Numbered from the stretch's first letter, positions 39,169 to 52,946 are shown. The stretch: 64,000 bases of DNA from Cucumis sativus (GCF_000004075.3 NC_026657.2:6634001-6698000); one strand, 5' to 3'. Made by a program: numbers and translations. The notes: generated from the sequence alone by a model not told the origin.

Positions 39169-41753
39169 CTTACACCTATATGGAGCAAACTCTTACATTT
39201 TAACTTAATTAGTTAATTTCAAAGGTCCAATATTTCAGTTCAAATAAACACTTCCATGATGAATGTTTTTTAAAAAAACATGTCAAGCACCCCTTAAAAT
39301 TGTCAACTATTTTCATTTATAATTTTAAAGCATATGGACTAAAATTATTAAAAGCCAGTAATTAATATGACTTTAATTAAAATCATAAGCATATCCTTTT
39401 TTTTCATTTTCTCTTAGAAAGAATTATCAAGAAAAATGAACTTTCAATTAGAAAAATAGCTCTAACCCAAACACAATCACCAAACCAAACCAAACCCGAT
39501 GAGAAAGGCCATAGAGTTCGGTTTAAAAAGTCCTTGAAAACCAATCTCTTCGGTTCGAACCTCGAACCTTGCTTTTATTCAAACCGGACCGTACCAAACC
39601 CATGTCCACAATTTATGGCCCTCTTAACCGCGAAGCTCTCGCACCCGCCACTCTCTTTACTTTCGTTTTCCAGCCGCACAAGACCCGTTCACCCAACCTC
39701 TCCCCACTCTCCGGCAAATGTTCTTGGTCTTACTCCCCGATAGCGCGTAATCCATCACCCATGAACCACAGTAAATCGACGTTTTGCTTCCTTTAGACAC
39801 TTTCGGAACAACAAGCATTTGAGCGGCTTGTTCCTCTCCCTCCCTCGACTGTGCGGTTTTCACCTCAAAGTGGCGGCGCGACTTCTCCCTTCCCGGCGAC
39901 GTATCAGAGACGCGTTTTCTGACATCTTTGAAGATCTTCTGCGGCACACAGGCGTTTTAGGCAAGTATATCTACGTTTTACTTCCTTTCGACAATCTTTG
40001 ACATATGCCCAACCTCAATCGACTTTAGTTTTGCGTTACTCGCTCCCTTATGATTTTAAATATGCAGGATCAAGCTTATTCCGACTCCAAATAGCAAGCA
40101 TTTGACGCTGTTTGGCAGCTTTCAGTAGGTAATAGTTCGTCCTAAACTATTTCGAATTCAATTTTAGGTGTTTACAATTGTCCCCAACACTAGGAAGCTC
40201 TTGTTTATAGATTTGGAGTGGCTTCGGACAAATATAAACAGTTTCTAGTAAAGTTTTGAACCCATTTCGTGAGTTTCGGTGGCTAAAGAAACCTTTTCGT
40301 TTTTGTAAGTTGAACTCTCTCTTGTAGTTTAAAACCGATTTGGTGTATTTGAAACTGAGGTTTAAGGTTTTTTTGGGTGAGAGTATTCATTCTAAACATT
40401 ATTTGGATTTTGAATAAAGGTTTCAAACTGAGTTCTAACTTTGGAACCTTGTTTTAATTGTTTTAGATCAGTTATTTTTGTTGGGTTTACTGGTTTTGTG
40501 TATCTGTTTTTCCTTCTATCGTTGAATTTGGTGTCGTGAATTTCTTGTTATACTTCTTTAAATTCAGATTAGAAATTTAGTGGAGTGTTATTTTCGTTTT
40601 GAACTAAGCTGTCCTTAGCAATTTAATTTAGTTGAATCTATCCTTTAAGTTAAGTTTGGATCATATCGATTATTTCAGGTAGTTTGTGTAATGTTTTGAA
40701 GTTTTGAAATTTCTGACCTTGTTTAGGTTCTGTGAGCAAAGATTAGAATGGTAGTTTTTGTAATTGTCTTGATGTTGAACGTAGGGTTAATTAGGGGCTA
40801 AATTTGGTATGAGAGTTTAGTTCAGCGTAAAATTTGGAGGTGGTACAGTTGCTATCAAAGCAGAGTTGTGCTTGTAGTTTGACCTAGAATCTAGGTTGTT
40901 AAGTTAGTTAGTGTTAATGGTCTCAGCTTCTCTCTATCACTCGGTATGTGAACTTCAAATTTCATATAATATTTGATTGGATTGGATTGGTTGCCTCGTA
41001 TGATTATGCTTGACTTGCTTGTTTGCTAGTAGGCATAGGATTTGCATACGGTGGTTGTTGTTGGTTAGCAGGGAGACAGTGCTACCATAGTTGACTAGAT
41101 AGCATGTGTTTTGTCTTGTGCTTGTTGCGTGTTAGTAGAATTTGGATGTGATATAAAATCCATAGGATTTGAAAATTAGGAACTCAATTGGTGAACCCCT
41201 AATATCAAATTCTAATACGTCCAAATCAATTTGACAACAACATAAGGGAATGGATTAGATTTGGATTACCCTTTGATCGAAAACCAAGAGATTAGGAGAA
41301 CTAGTTCTTCACTTCAAGTTCGAATACTCCACAAGCAGCGTGATCAAACTCGACTGAATATTCTTGGCATGCAACCCTAAATCAAGAATTGCAAAAGGAG
41401 GTGATGAGGCTATGTCATCTACTAGAGAATTTCTATTGATACAAAATATCATAAACTTGCTTTAAACAACCCAAAGGCAAGACTTAATAGCATCCCAAAA
41501 AAACCCTAATGCATTGTGAAATACTAAATTAACCCTATTTAAATGTTTAAAAAGGATAAAACTGGAAAATATTAAAATTACATCACAATTGGTAAATAAA
41601 ATGTAATTAATAATTTGATACTTGGTCGGTTCATATCAGAATGTCCTTGAACATGTGCCCTCTTCTTTCAGCTTCCTGTTGACAGGCCTGTTTGTTTAGG
41701 TTTAACAAACTAATAAATTGGTCCAACAAGTCCTCTGGACTTCATCGCATAAG
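39169..41753. other. Spacer and probable 5' leader of the AATF-type gene
   Basis: 39169-39480 is AT-rich. 39500-39960 is more GC-balanced and C/T-rich, like a promoter and leader. An acceptor-like CTTCTTTCAG ends at 41671, so the AATF-type gene may have a leader intron of more than 1 kb ending there, 82 bases before its ATG. Open frames between 39534 and 40001 overlap each other and resemble no family. Confidence 0.45.
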
Positions 41754-44700
41754 ATGGGGTCAGCATCAAAAAAGGAAAGAAAATTACAAGCCATTGATAG
41801 TGGGTCTGAAGATTTTGAAGACATAGATGATTTTGAACTTCCTGTAAGTCAGTATTTTTTCATATAGAATAATTTATTTTCTTTAACTATTTAGTTTGTC
41901 TAATTGAGCTTTATAACTAGGTTGAGGAAGAGGAATACTCAAGTGACGAAGATGACAATTCAGAGAATGAGGAAGAAGAAGTCGAAGACGAAGAGGATGA
42001 GGATGAGGATGAAGAGCAATTAGAAGAGGAAGATGGAGGGGAGGAGGACCGTAAAGATGCCGAGATGGAGGAACTTGAAAAAGAATATATGGATCTTCGT
42101 CACCAGGAGCAGTAAGAAATTATTAAACTATTTTCATTGCTGCCTTTTACACCTAATAAATCAACTGCGTTTTTTCAGGAGTTATTAATACAGAATAGAT
42201 AAGTTATGAATGGATGTGCGAATTGTTGTCCTTCTAGTTATTTTTCTCTCTTCTCATTTAGACTTCAAAATTTCTTAGATGTTGGTTTTGTAATTCCCAC
42301 ACTTGAAGTTTCTTGTATAAACCATCCTTTTCACCTAAATTAATTATAACAGGAACAATTATATAAAGATTTGCCCGTGTTCATTGTAAAGTTCTAATTT
42401 ATTTTATTTTCAGAATCTACATGTAATTTTTTTTTATATTTTCAAATTTTGATGTGTTCCATATAATTTTATCGTTGTATTCATTATGGCGCTTCTCAAC
42501 TATTTTAAATATATTTTTTTCATTCTTTTCAATGAATGCTTGGTTTCTTACTCAAAAAAAAAAAATGATTGATTCAGAGACATTTTGAAGAATTTGAAGC
42601 AACATAAGGATGAGGATTTTCTTAAAGGTCAAGCAGTGAAGAATCAAAGGGTATGCCATGTTTTTCAATGCTTCTATTTCATGTTCTACCAAATAGGTTA
42701 AAGTTTATGCTCATTGGAAAATAATTGGCTTGCTGTTTGTTGGAATATCTAAAATTCTCATAATGTTTCCTCCTATGGTTTTAGGCTTTGTGGGACAAAA
42801 GTCTTGAGCTTAGATTTTTGCTTCAAAAGGCGTTCTCCAACTCAAATAGATTGCCAAAGGTCTCTTGGTAGCAAACTATCATTTCCTGAAATCTGTTTTT
42901 CATATTTTCAAGTGAAAATATTTTATTCTAAATAGTATATGTTTGTCTGCAGGAACCAATTAAGTCCTCATTTTGTGAATTAGACAACGGTGTTGAGGTG
43001 GCATATTCAGATTTGGTTACATCATCAAAGAATACTTTGAATTCTTTATTGGAACTGCAAGAGGTTTGATTTTTCTTCGAACATTGTTCCTTCTATTCAT
43101 GATCCCCATGGGCTGTTACCTCTTCTGTTGACTCTAGTACTATGTTGTGGCAGGCTTTACTTGAAAATAATAAGCATATCGTTCAAGCCACCGATGGTAT
43201 GGAAATTTTCATCTCTGTGTCTTTGTAGACTTTTTCTTTTAAAAAAAAGATATATTGAACTTTTGTTGAGAAGAATTGAAAGAATATAAGGGTAGTAAGT
43301 AGATTTCCTCATGCACATTATAGTTATTACCCGTTGAGATGGAGGAGTGAGCGTGAACTTTGATGGGATGGTTGGGTTCACTTATCGTGTCTTCCTTTCC
43401 GGAACAAGAGTTTAGTTTATTTTTGTGGCAGTGGACTTGTTAGGTCAGTTAGGCACAACAAATATTATTTTGGAAGTAATGTTGGGCATGATCACTCTCG
43501 ATTCATAATTTTAGGATTTACGTATTGCTAATTCCACCATGGACCTGTGAGATACTTCTTGAAATTATGCACTTAAGACGATTGTTTTCCTCATTGACCT
43601 GTGAGATACCTCAAGAGCTTTTTCTTCTTGTACTATTGATGATACAGAACGTGCTTGTTGCATGTGTGTACCGTTAGTTATAATTGGTGCATTCATTAAC
43701 ACTGACTGAGCTTTTCTTTTCTTTTTTTTCTTTTTTTTCTTTTTTGGACACTTCGACCTTTTATTGGCCATCATGGAGGAACTACAAAGCTTTTGGAGTC
43801 TTTCAGAACCTCAAATGCTCATAATGAAGGTGATGAAGATTGGTCCCGAGTTGCTCAGATGCATCAGAGGTGAGCCCCTTTTTCTTGACGAAGCACCATT
43901 ATGCTTGACTCTCATTTGCCATTTTTTTTCTTCTGAAAATTAGTATAGTTTGAATTTTCTTTGCCAGTTTAGACTAATCAAATAACTAATTTCGTTGAAG
44001 AAAGGATTAGGCTGCATGGGGTCTTAGTTTTCTACAGATAGATAGCCATAGTATTCATAAGTTAAAGAAAATGGAGGTCTAAACCAAGAGTGCACAAGTA
44101 GAGCGTTACATGTTGATATATGCGTTTATGCAGCATAGAAGCAACTTCTGATTTGCTGTCTTTTCCATTGCTGACTTAATGTTAAACATGAGCTTTAAAA
44201 AGATTGGTTCTCCCCAGCTTTGTCACTGAAGCACACCCTCTCCCCAACAATTGTAGACGAACACAGAAATAGGACTAAAGTAATGATGAAACTATGAATA
44301 GATAGATGTACAATTGATATTAATAATGGAGATGAGGATCTATATAATGATTGTCGTGAATTCTCTTTATCTCTCTTTACGAGTCTATATGAAGATGTTA
44401 AATGATAGTTATAAATGAATATTTCCTGAGGATTTGTGTAGCTTCTAGGAAATGGATGTTGAGGAATCTGTATGTGTTGGTGTGTTGCAGGATAGGTGCT
44501 TTCAGAGACAAGTCAATTGACAAATGGCATAGGAAAACACAGGTTACAACAGGTGCTGCAGCTATTAAAAGCAAATTGCAGGCCTTTAATCAGGTTAGCT
44601 CCCGTTTACTATATATCCGATTTCTTGCTTTCTGTGAGAAATAGCAGCGGTGGCTTATTGTCTCGATGGTAACAGAATATTAGCGAACAAGTAGCTGCAT

Positions 44701-45530
44701 ATATGAGAGATCCAAGTAGGATGCTTAATCAAATGCAGCTTGGGAGATCAGCCATACACGTATTTGGAACGGTAACAACAAGCAAATCCTTGTCCTACAA
44801 TATTCCATTCCCTCATAATGGTACTCTGTTAATTCTATTATGCATGGCAATTACAGGTTCTTGACGAAAGCGAGAGTAAAGAGCAGGTGACTAGTGTCTT
44901 TTATCTTTATTTCTTTCGTCATGATTCCTCAAAAGTTTTAATGTTATCTCATTAACAACTTATTATGGTCAGGAAACACAAGTTGAAGGAGGTGACCCTG
45001 AACTTTTTGACGACTCTGAATTCTATCAGCAATTATTGAAGGAGTTCTTTGAGACGATTGATCCAAATTCATCTGGTATGGATTTTCTCTCATCATAAAA
45101 TACTAGATCAAAACTTTTAAGAAGCCAAAAAAGAATTACTATGAAAGAGAATTATAATGTTGCATTAGAGAATGATGGCGGTAGTTAAAGATGTTTGTGT
45201 GAATGTGCAAAAAAAACAGAGACGGCGTTCTATGCATTGAAGAAGTTGCAAACAAAGAAGAGAAAGATAGTCGATCGGCGAGCCTCAAAGAGTCGGAAGA
45301 TAAGGTGTGATTTAGATCATTTGTAATGGTTCGTTTTTACAGATTTCAGTGTTGTGTGTTGGTATGAAGGTTGATTTGATCTGATCACTTGTTGTAGATA
45401 CACTGTCCACGAAAAGATTGTGAACTTCATGACTCCTATGCCTGTGGATCTTCACCAAGCCACTCCCAAACTAGTCAACAACATTTTTGGCTTGAAATCC
45501 CACACGTCAACTACAACCACCGCCGTTTAG
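41754..45530 (+). CDS. AATF/Che-1/Bfr2-family nucleolar protein (rRNA processing)
   Basis: Thirteen exons: 41754-41843, 41921-42111, 42578-42650, 42785-42859, 42953-43063, 43154-43196, 43779-43869, 44491-44593, 44676-44771, 44857-44886, 44973-45075, 45220-45304 and 45398-45530. They sum to 1224 nt, 407 aa. Exon 2 encodes a strongly acidic low-complexity tract (Glu/Asp, residues about 31-80). The middle holds the AATF domain (DILKNLKQHKDEDFLKG ... ALWDKSLELRFLLQKAF), and the C-terminal half the TRAUB domain (SIDKWHRKTQVTTGAAAIK, DPSRMLNQMQLGRSA, FDDSEFYQQLLKEFFETIDP, KLQTKKRKIVDRRASKSRKI, YTVHEKIVNFMTP). Family members (yeast Bfr2, human AATF) act in early 40S ribosomal subunit assembly in the nucleolus. 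The acceptor of exon 7 (CATGGAG|GA at 43778) is weak, with its pyrimidine tract some 40 bases away, but it is the one that keeps frame. A 30-nt microexon is present. Confidence 0.93.
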
Positions 45531-46449
45531 TGCATCTATTCCGCCACCCCTCCACTCTTTTGGACTTTCGTCATTTACTTATTTATCAATCGAGCTCATT
45601 CGGTCTTTACACCACAATTACAAGTTTCTTGAGACATGTTTTAATACTTTCATCTTGATGATGTGTTTCTTGAATTGAACAATTTTGTTTACATTTTGGA
45701 ATATCAATTATATACCTCTTTAGCCTATTTGCCTACTTGTTTATATTAGGTTTGCCAATTCAACAGGTTGTATTCAATGAAGTATCTTTTTTTCTAAAAG
45801 AATTTATTTTCTCCAATTGAGCCTTTAAAAGTCATATCTCAGTGACATTGCGTAATTCTTTATTATTATCAGATATTTTTCAAAGCACAACAATTTTCTA
45901 AACGATTTTTGTCTATATAAATAAATTAATAACACAAGTTAATCAATGACTAATAGAAGATAGTCTTTTTTTATATAAAAAAAAAGTTTGTTTATGGATA
46001 TCTAGGTCGATTTTTTCCATAATTTAGAATGATTTTGTTTGCATGACCAAGAAAGAAAAGAAAGTATAACAAAGATGGATAAATCGGCAGAGGATTTTAC
46101 TTAAATGAAGAAAGAAATCGCTGCTTTAGGAAGGTTGGACATCTAAAGTAAATTAAGGGCAATTTAGAAGAACTTTCTAAGCCCTTAATCAGTTATCTGA
46201 TATCATTGCTACACAGCAAAATAATTATAGGAGACCTCTCTATAAGAGGAAGTACCAAATTAAGGGTTGATAAAGAAAAATGGAATCTGACCCTTCGTGA
46301 CTCTTTCACCATCGAAGAAAGTGCTCAGTCTGCTATGGAATGACTTTAGTTGACTCATGTGGGTGAGAATATGCACTCCTCAAAGTGAAAGTGAAGATGT
46401 TCCCAGTTACCCACAGAATAGAATAACAAAGGCTGCCATATTCATTTAT
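45531..46449. other. Convergent spacer between the AATF-type gene and the small membrane-protein gene
   Basis: Contains the two 3' UTRs, which face each other. AT-rich; nothing else recognised. Confidence 0.55.
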
Positions 46450-48246
46450 TCATTTATCTTGTGCCCTTGAACGAATCCCCAATCCACTTCTGATTCTGGC
46501 CCCTACTTCCATCACGTCTTCCACCTGTTCCAGTACACCCCAAAACCAAACATTAGTAATCGTACCATTCACTTCATCACCCATTTCTAGATCTAGTAAA
46601 TTTCTTTTTCAGACGTGTTCTCCTTTTCTTTCGTCCAGATCAAAACACTTCTTAAGAAATTCTGCATCCATTGAAATCGTTTCGCCAACCCATGATTTTG
46701 TAAGAACTGATAACAATGGCTTCGTTTGTTCACCCATTAGAACAACAAGGGAAAAGGAAAACCATTTCTGGTCGTCAAAGTTCTTCTAAGTTCATAACAG
46801 TGTCATCGATATCCTATTTCTATATCACAAGCCTCTCATAACCATGAATGCTACCTACCACCTTGTTGATCATGGAGGCTTTCACCTATGTGAAAAAGCA
46901 TCGCTCTTAATATGTTCAAATTACCTCTGCCTATCACATACCAATTACAGTGAAGCTATGATATTAAAAACAAACAAATAAACCATTCATACTCCTAAAC
47001 AAACAACAGATACTCTACAGTTATTCTTATTAACCGAAAAAAGCATCTGTTACTTGTGCATTGAACTGACAGAAGGCTTCAGAATTGAGTTCAACACCGC
47101 TTTCTACGGAAAGACAATGAAAGGTTAAATTCCCACCCAAAGCATCAAACCTTTACCATAAGGATTGCCACTTGAAGGAGGCAAAGCCTCAACTTGTATG
47201 CGGTTTCCAAGTGTACCAGAATTTAGACTATATTTTATTTTATTTGAAAAAAACACTCTTGAACTTTGTCCTTTATTAAAAAATGCTCCATAAAGGTTTC
47301 AAAATTATCTTGAAGTAGAAAAAACATTAGAATTTTGGACAAAAGGTTTGTGCTTGAATGTCATTCTTTTAGACTTAACTCCATCATTACACTTTCTGTT
47401 CAACATTCTAAAATATTATATTCTATGAGTAGTTTTGAAATGAGGTTTATGAAAGTTAGAACTTTTAGTTTTATCCCACACCCTAAACCTCTAAATTTAA
47501 AGAAGCGGATAATACCAACAGAAAAAAACGACATGAAAAATAGGCATGAATCAACCACTCAAAATCAAAACACCTAAATTCAACTAAGAAGATTCTCGAA
47601 TTTAAGCACAACATCAAGCCAAGCGAACAAACTGCCCAAGATAAACAGCATGACTAAAATCAGGCATCAGCAACAAATAATCTAATGCGACCAAAGAAAC
47701 TGACACCCACTGAAGTATTTTTTCATCCCCTGATCAATTTCACTGTTCACTTCAACAAGGTTGATAGTTCGAATCAAACATTAACAAATTAAGCTAACTA
47801 AGCTGCCAAAAACTCAAAATCCCATTCCTCCTGGAAATTAGCTAAATTCACGGCATACTGACGAATCAAAACTAATCTGTTCAGTTAATTCACCAAAGTC
47901 CGATACGAGTACAAAACCAGACTGATCAAAGTCGTCCAATTAACCTCTAACCTAATCCAGGATGAGGGGGAGGGAAGAAGAAAAAATGCGACTGATAAAT
48001 ACACAGTAGAAAAGCAGTGAGGTGAACCTTGTGGATGCCAGAGGCCTTGAGGGAAGCAATTGTAGACGAGGCGGCAGCGCCGACGAAAAGCGAAGCGACG
48101 GCGAAGGCCTTGAGGGGCATGTTGCTGGAATCACCGATAAATCCTCGCCGGAAAGAGGCGATACCCCAACCTAACTGCGCTGCACCGGCGAAAGCCCACC
48201 ACCAATGGGCGTTGCTACCAGCGTCGCTTCCTCCGTTCTCCTCCAT
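46450..48246 (-). CDS. Small Ala-rich membrane protein, plant-conserved, function unknown
   Basis: Two exons on the minus strand: 48028-48246 (73 codons) and 46450-46524 (24 codons plus stop TGA), giving 97 aa. The donor is AAG|GTTCAC and the acceptor is GAACAG|GTGGAAGAC. The second exon (VEDVMEVGARIRSGLGIRSR, then AQDK) lies 1.5 kb away, so reading through the donor would give a false C-terminus. Two hydrophobic stretches are visible: WWWAFAGAAQLGWGIASF (about residues 15-32) and AFAVASLFVGAAASSTIASL (about 47-66), fitting a hairpin in a membrane; the ends are polar. The pattern of a hydrophobic hairpin plus a basic amphipathic tail suggests an organelle membrane, but no targeting claim can be made. 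I believe similar short proteins exist in other dicots, but I cannot name a function. Confidence 0.82.
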
Positions 48247-49872
48247 CTCTCTTCTCCGCTTTTGCCTGACTTTCTCTCTAATTCAGTCGCCGTCGCCGTC
48301 GACAATATAGAGCCCATAGGAGGTAGGCCGTCCCTTACTTCTAATGGTCCTGGGCCTGAATGTCTCTATGTGGGCTTAAACTTCTAATGGAGCCCAATTT
48401 CTCCACTTACTTCTCTCTCTTTGTCTTCTCCCAAATATGCGTATATAGAAGATTGTTTATTTTCATTTATTGGCTTGATATTCATCTTCGACTGCAACAC
48501 TCGTGATTGTGTTAGTTAATGGTGTTCTAATGTCCCTGCAGATTATGTTGTGTGTGTGTGTCTAAGAATCATTTTATTTAATCTTACATATAATATTGTA
48601 TTGGAACGTGAAACTCACTCGAATTCACAATTTTATCGATGAAAAACCAGCTAAACTATATAGTTTGAAGAGTTGATTAGTGTGTGCCGTTGATCTTTGT
48701 TGTGCATGACATAAACATAATAGGTGTGTCTCATGGTATCACTTCATGCACTCCTAGTATAGCAATATTTAATTTGACATTCCTATACGTTGTTCTAATT
48801 GGTTAGGATCTCCCCCTACGAAAAATTATAGGTACTTTTCTATTGGGACCTTTGTACATAACTTGTTAGATGTCCCTTAATTAGTTACCCGTGGACTTTA
48901 AACCTTGTTTAAAAAAAAATATATCAAAATTTCTTTAATATTTGAGAAATAGTTTTAAAATTAGTATTTAGATGCTCTTTCAAACTTTTCTTCAATTTTT
49001 TTTTTTTTCCTTTTTGGCGTGGTTCGTAAAATAGAAATGAAAAAGAATGTAATAAAAGGCAGTTTAATATCTTTCAGGTGCAACTTTTTTGAAACATGGA
49101 GATGGGCAATTTAAAAAAAGAGTAAAAGAGATTTTGGTATATTTTCCTTTTTTAGGTTCCTTTTCTCTTTTTTTATATGTGACATTATGTTAAAGGCATT
49201 GGATGCTTCAGAATCTCAACCTCTTCAAATTTCACAATATGTATTTATTTTTCCCTTTTTATTTCATCTAAAATAAAAAATAAAAAATAAAAAATAAAAA
49301 AAGTCATATATACTTTAAGATTGCATGGTTTTTCTTTTTCTTTTTCTTTTTCTCGGATGTTGATATTAGAATAGAAGTCGAAGATGGAATCTTCCGTGGT
49401 TTCTATACCATCATATATGTCCTACTCATTCTTTTGAACTCCTTTGTAAAATATCTAAAACACACAACAATCATTTTAATCCTTTACCTTTCTTTTCAAA
49501 AATATATATATTTATATGTATAGTTGTGAAAGTAAATAGATGGATTTAATTATAAGCTAAAAAAGAAATAAGAAGAAAAAGTTAATTAAAAACGAAATTA
49601 GTGGATGAAATGTTTAGTTTTATTTTTTTGTGGTGAGTAGGAGAAGATGAAAGGGATTAAATGAATAATAAAAAGAAAAGATTGAAGATGAAATTGAATG
49701 TTATTAAAGGATGATATTTGAGAAGAAAAAGAATAATAATAATAATGTGTTGATGATGGGGGGCGCGTGAGAAGAAGAGGAGGGGGAAAGAGTATCCAAT
49801 GATTGTGAACAAGTGGGATTGTCTGAAGAAGGAGAGACAATGCCCAAACACACACGAGTGCAATGATGGGAC

Positions 49873-49923
49873 CACGTGCTGTCCCCCTTCCCTCCATGTG
49901 AACTCCTCCATGTTCCCCACGTG
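49873..49923. promoter_or_regulatory. Pair of G-boxes in a distal GC island
   Basis: CACGTG occurs at 49873-49878 and 49918-49923, 39 bases apart, in a GC-rich block unlike its AT-rich surroundings. bZIP and bHLH factors, including PIFs, bind this core. Whether it serves the HD-Zip gene 3.6 kb downstream or an unannotated transcript is not shown. Confidence 0.4.
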
Positions 49924-50040
49924 ACCCCCTCCTCTCTTCCTCCCCACTCCCTCTTTCTTCCTCACGCGCCCACTCTTTCACCCTTCTCTTTCTCTCTCTC
50001 TCTATATATATTTTAACTTATAATACTTCCAAATTTACTC

Positions 50041-50400
50041 GTGAACGTTTTATAAAATTATAAATATACCAAAATTTGTCAATTTCTATCAATCATAGAA
50101 GTTTATCATTGACAAATCACACAAATATATCAGTGATAGTTTTGCTATATTTATAATTTTTTTTTTAAAATGTTGTTATATCTTTAATTATTATTCCTAA
50201 AATGAAAATAGTTGCAAATTTAATAATTAGATTCAAAATAATTAAGTATATACCGACATTTTAAAAAATTTACAAATATAGCAAAATTTGTTAAATTATA
50301 TCAATGATATAAGTCTATCACCAATAGTTTTGTTATATTTGTACTTTTTTTAAAAAAAAAGTTGCTATATTCTTAATCATTATTTCTAAAATGGTCATCA
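50041..50400. repeat. Two diverged tandem copies of a dispersed repeat
   Basis: The block at about 50041-50215 and that at about 50265-50400 share the same order of words: 'caaatataNcaaaatttgt', 'tatcaatNatagaagtttatcaN', 'atagttttgNtatatttNta', a T/A run, 'gttgNtatat' and 'attattNctaaaatg'. The first copy also has an internal short inverted repeat around 'atcaNtgatag'. It resembles an AT-rich dispersed element I associate with cucurbit genomes (recalled, unverified). Confidence 0.65.
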
Positions 50401-52809
50401 ATTACAATTTTCCTTCTAAAATTGGAGGAGTTCTTAAAATATGATCAATACTCATCTAACTAACACTTCTAACTACTACTACGATTAAAAAGATTTGTTG
50501 TTCATATTTCACCGTTGATTGGAAACATATTTAGGGTTTTATATGTTAATGAGGTAATAGATGAATCCATTTTAAAGTTGGTAATGTAGTGATTAAAATG
50601 GTATATAATGAAAAAAGAGATAGAATAAACGAGAAAAGGATGTGGATATATCGTAAATTTGATGGATATATACAAGTTGTGATAATTATACAATTTTATA
50701 ATTCATGATCGTTGAAAGTGACACTTGACAGATCATAATTACGTGAAAATGATGATAGAGGATGCAAACTTTTAAAATCGCTAGCTGAATAATTAGTGTT
50801 AGTGTAGAGAAAGTTAAAATTGTTTTAATGTTGTAAAGCTTGTAATTGAAGTGAGATGAGTAGGAGTTTATTAGAAGTTTGTTTAGAGTATTGATTAAAA
50901 TAAAATTATTAGATGGAAAGATTAATATTTGTAGAATTATTTTAGATTATTATAGAAGAAAAAAGAGAAAGAGAAAAGTGAGGGTAAAAGAATAAAATTG
51001 TTGAGATTTGATTGATGGGAAAGAGTAGGGTTCCATTATCAAATAGATTCTAGAAGCATTCCTTCAAAATGGTCCACATATTTACATTATCTTCTCAAAT
51101 ACCCAAACATCTTTTTTTTTTCTTTCTTTCTTTTTCTTTTATTTATATCTATCCATAATCTCAACTCTCATTATTTATCAATCATCCATTATCTATTTTT
51201 CTTCTTTTTTTTTTTTTATGTTTAATAACAAAGTTTGAAACATCAATTATTTACTACATAATGACTAAATATGTTTACATATTTGTATTTTTCTCAAGGG
51301 TTTGAAATCAATTGATTAAGAAACAATCATTTTAATTTCACCATTAAATATGAATGCGAGATAATTAGTGGTACTTGCTAAATTAATACTGTCATTTAAA
51401 TTACACTTATTTCTTTTCTAAATGTATATCATTTTCATCATTTAACTAATGGGCTGGAATTCCTATCCACTTCAATGAGTTGAAATTTTGGACATAGTAA
51501 TAACTCGTTTAAATGTTAATAAATAATTATTAAAATACTTTAATAATAAACATATAAAAATGAAAATAACTTGCACCCTCATTTTAAAATTTAAAATGTT
51601 ATATAATTATTTAAAATAAAAATATAAATTTCTAAATCTATAAACTAACCGTACATTTTAAGAATTTATGGACAAAACTTAAGAACTACAATTGTAATTT
51701 TAAAGAGAAGCTGACGTAAGATGCAACAAATGCAATGAATATGAAATTTTTTGATAGCATGTAAACACTTTTTTCATACTTTGCACATAATGTATGAATT
51801 TTTGTTAGTATTATTGGCAAAGAAAATGTTTTATGGAGCCCGTGATGGGTAAAAGTCAGCTCATAGTAGAGATTGAAAAGAAGGTGAAAATGATAATGCA
51901 ATGCCCTTTTGATAGATACCAAATAGGGCATAGGCATTTTGCAGGGATCCGTCACACCAACAAACCCTCCAAACGTTTTCATTGCAAAATGTGCCAAAAT
52001 CAATGTGTTGTGTTTCATCATTGCATTTATTATTCTATCTAGGGACTCAATTATAATTTACAAACCTTTTATACCTCACTCTTTTTTCCCTAAATTATCT
52101 ATAAATTTTGTTACTTTTGTATAGAGACTATTTATATATAGACACTACGTGTTGAAAATAAAAACCCCACGTTAAAAACCATACAAACTTTATTTAAGAT
52201 GTCTGGGTTATTACACATTCAATTTCGCTGTCAACCTTAAATTTTTAAAAAAATTGACAGTACAATAAAATTTTGACTAATTATTTTTTCAAAATGTGTC
52301 CTCTTGCTGGCAGAGTTTTAGCTCACCCTATGTTTGTTTTAGAGATAGGGCTATTATACTATTTTTCTTATTTTTACTCTACTTTTACTAAAATAAGTTA
52401 TACCAAAATATAAATTATAATAACTTATTTCACGTGAGAAAAGGATGGTTAAAGAATAAAAAAAGAAGAACGAAGCATATGATGGTTATTGGTGAATTAA
52501 AGAATGTTTGACTTGAAGGTCACAAACAATATGATTACTTAGAAAGAAAGGAAAAAAAAGGAAGGGGGGTGAGGGTAAAGAGAGAAATGAATGAGTTACT
52601 GAAAATAGAATTAAAAATATTTATTAAGGGAGAAGTGAAATGAGATGTTTTTTAATAATAATAATAATAAATAATAATAATGAGAATAGAGTATTGGAAT
52701 AGTGGAGTTAGGGAGTAGTAGGGAATTTGCATGTGATAGGGTTATGGGTAACCAAGGCGTCCCTCGGTTGGCTCCTTGGGTGCTGCTTTCACGCGCTCAT
52801 AGCTCCCAT

Positions 52810-52815
52810 CACGTG
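52810..52815. promoter_or_regulatory. G-box (CACGTG), proximal island, site 1
   Basis: Palindromic CACGTG about 750 bases upstream of the HD-Zip start codon, within a GC-rich stretch. Shade-induced HD-Zip II genes are known targets of PIF factors through G-boxes; assignment here is inference. Confidence 0.45.
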
Positions 52816-52940
52816 GACCCTCCGACATCTGAATAAACCTATGGGTGGGGGGGGATATAACCAATTTGCCTCGTGATGTGGAGCTGTCAAAGGACCAACA
52901 CCACTGGCCCCCTCTTTTCACCCTTTCCTTGGTCCCACTG

Positions 52941-52946
52941 CACGTG
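52941..52946. promoter_or_regulatory. G-box (CACGTG), proximal island, site 2
   Basis: Second palindromic CACGTG, about 620 bases upstream of the HD-Zip start codon and 125 bases from site 1. Confidence 0.45.

Noticed and set aside
49598-49981. Minus-strand open frames in the distal GC island
   Set aside because: The peptides are low-complexity and overlap in two frames; a promoter or non-coding role fits better.
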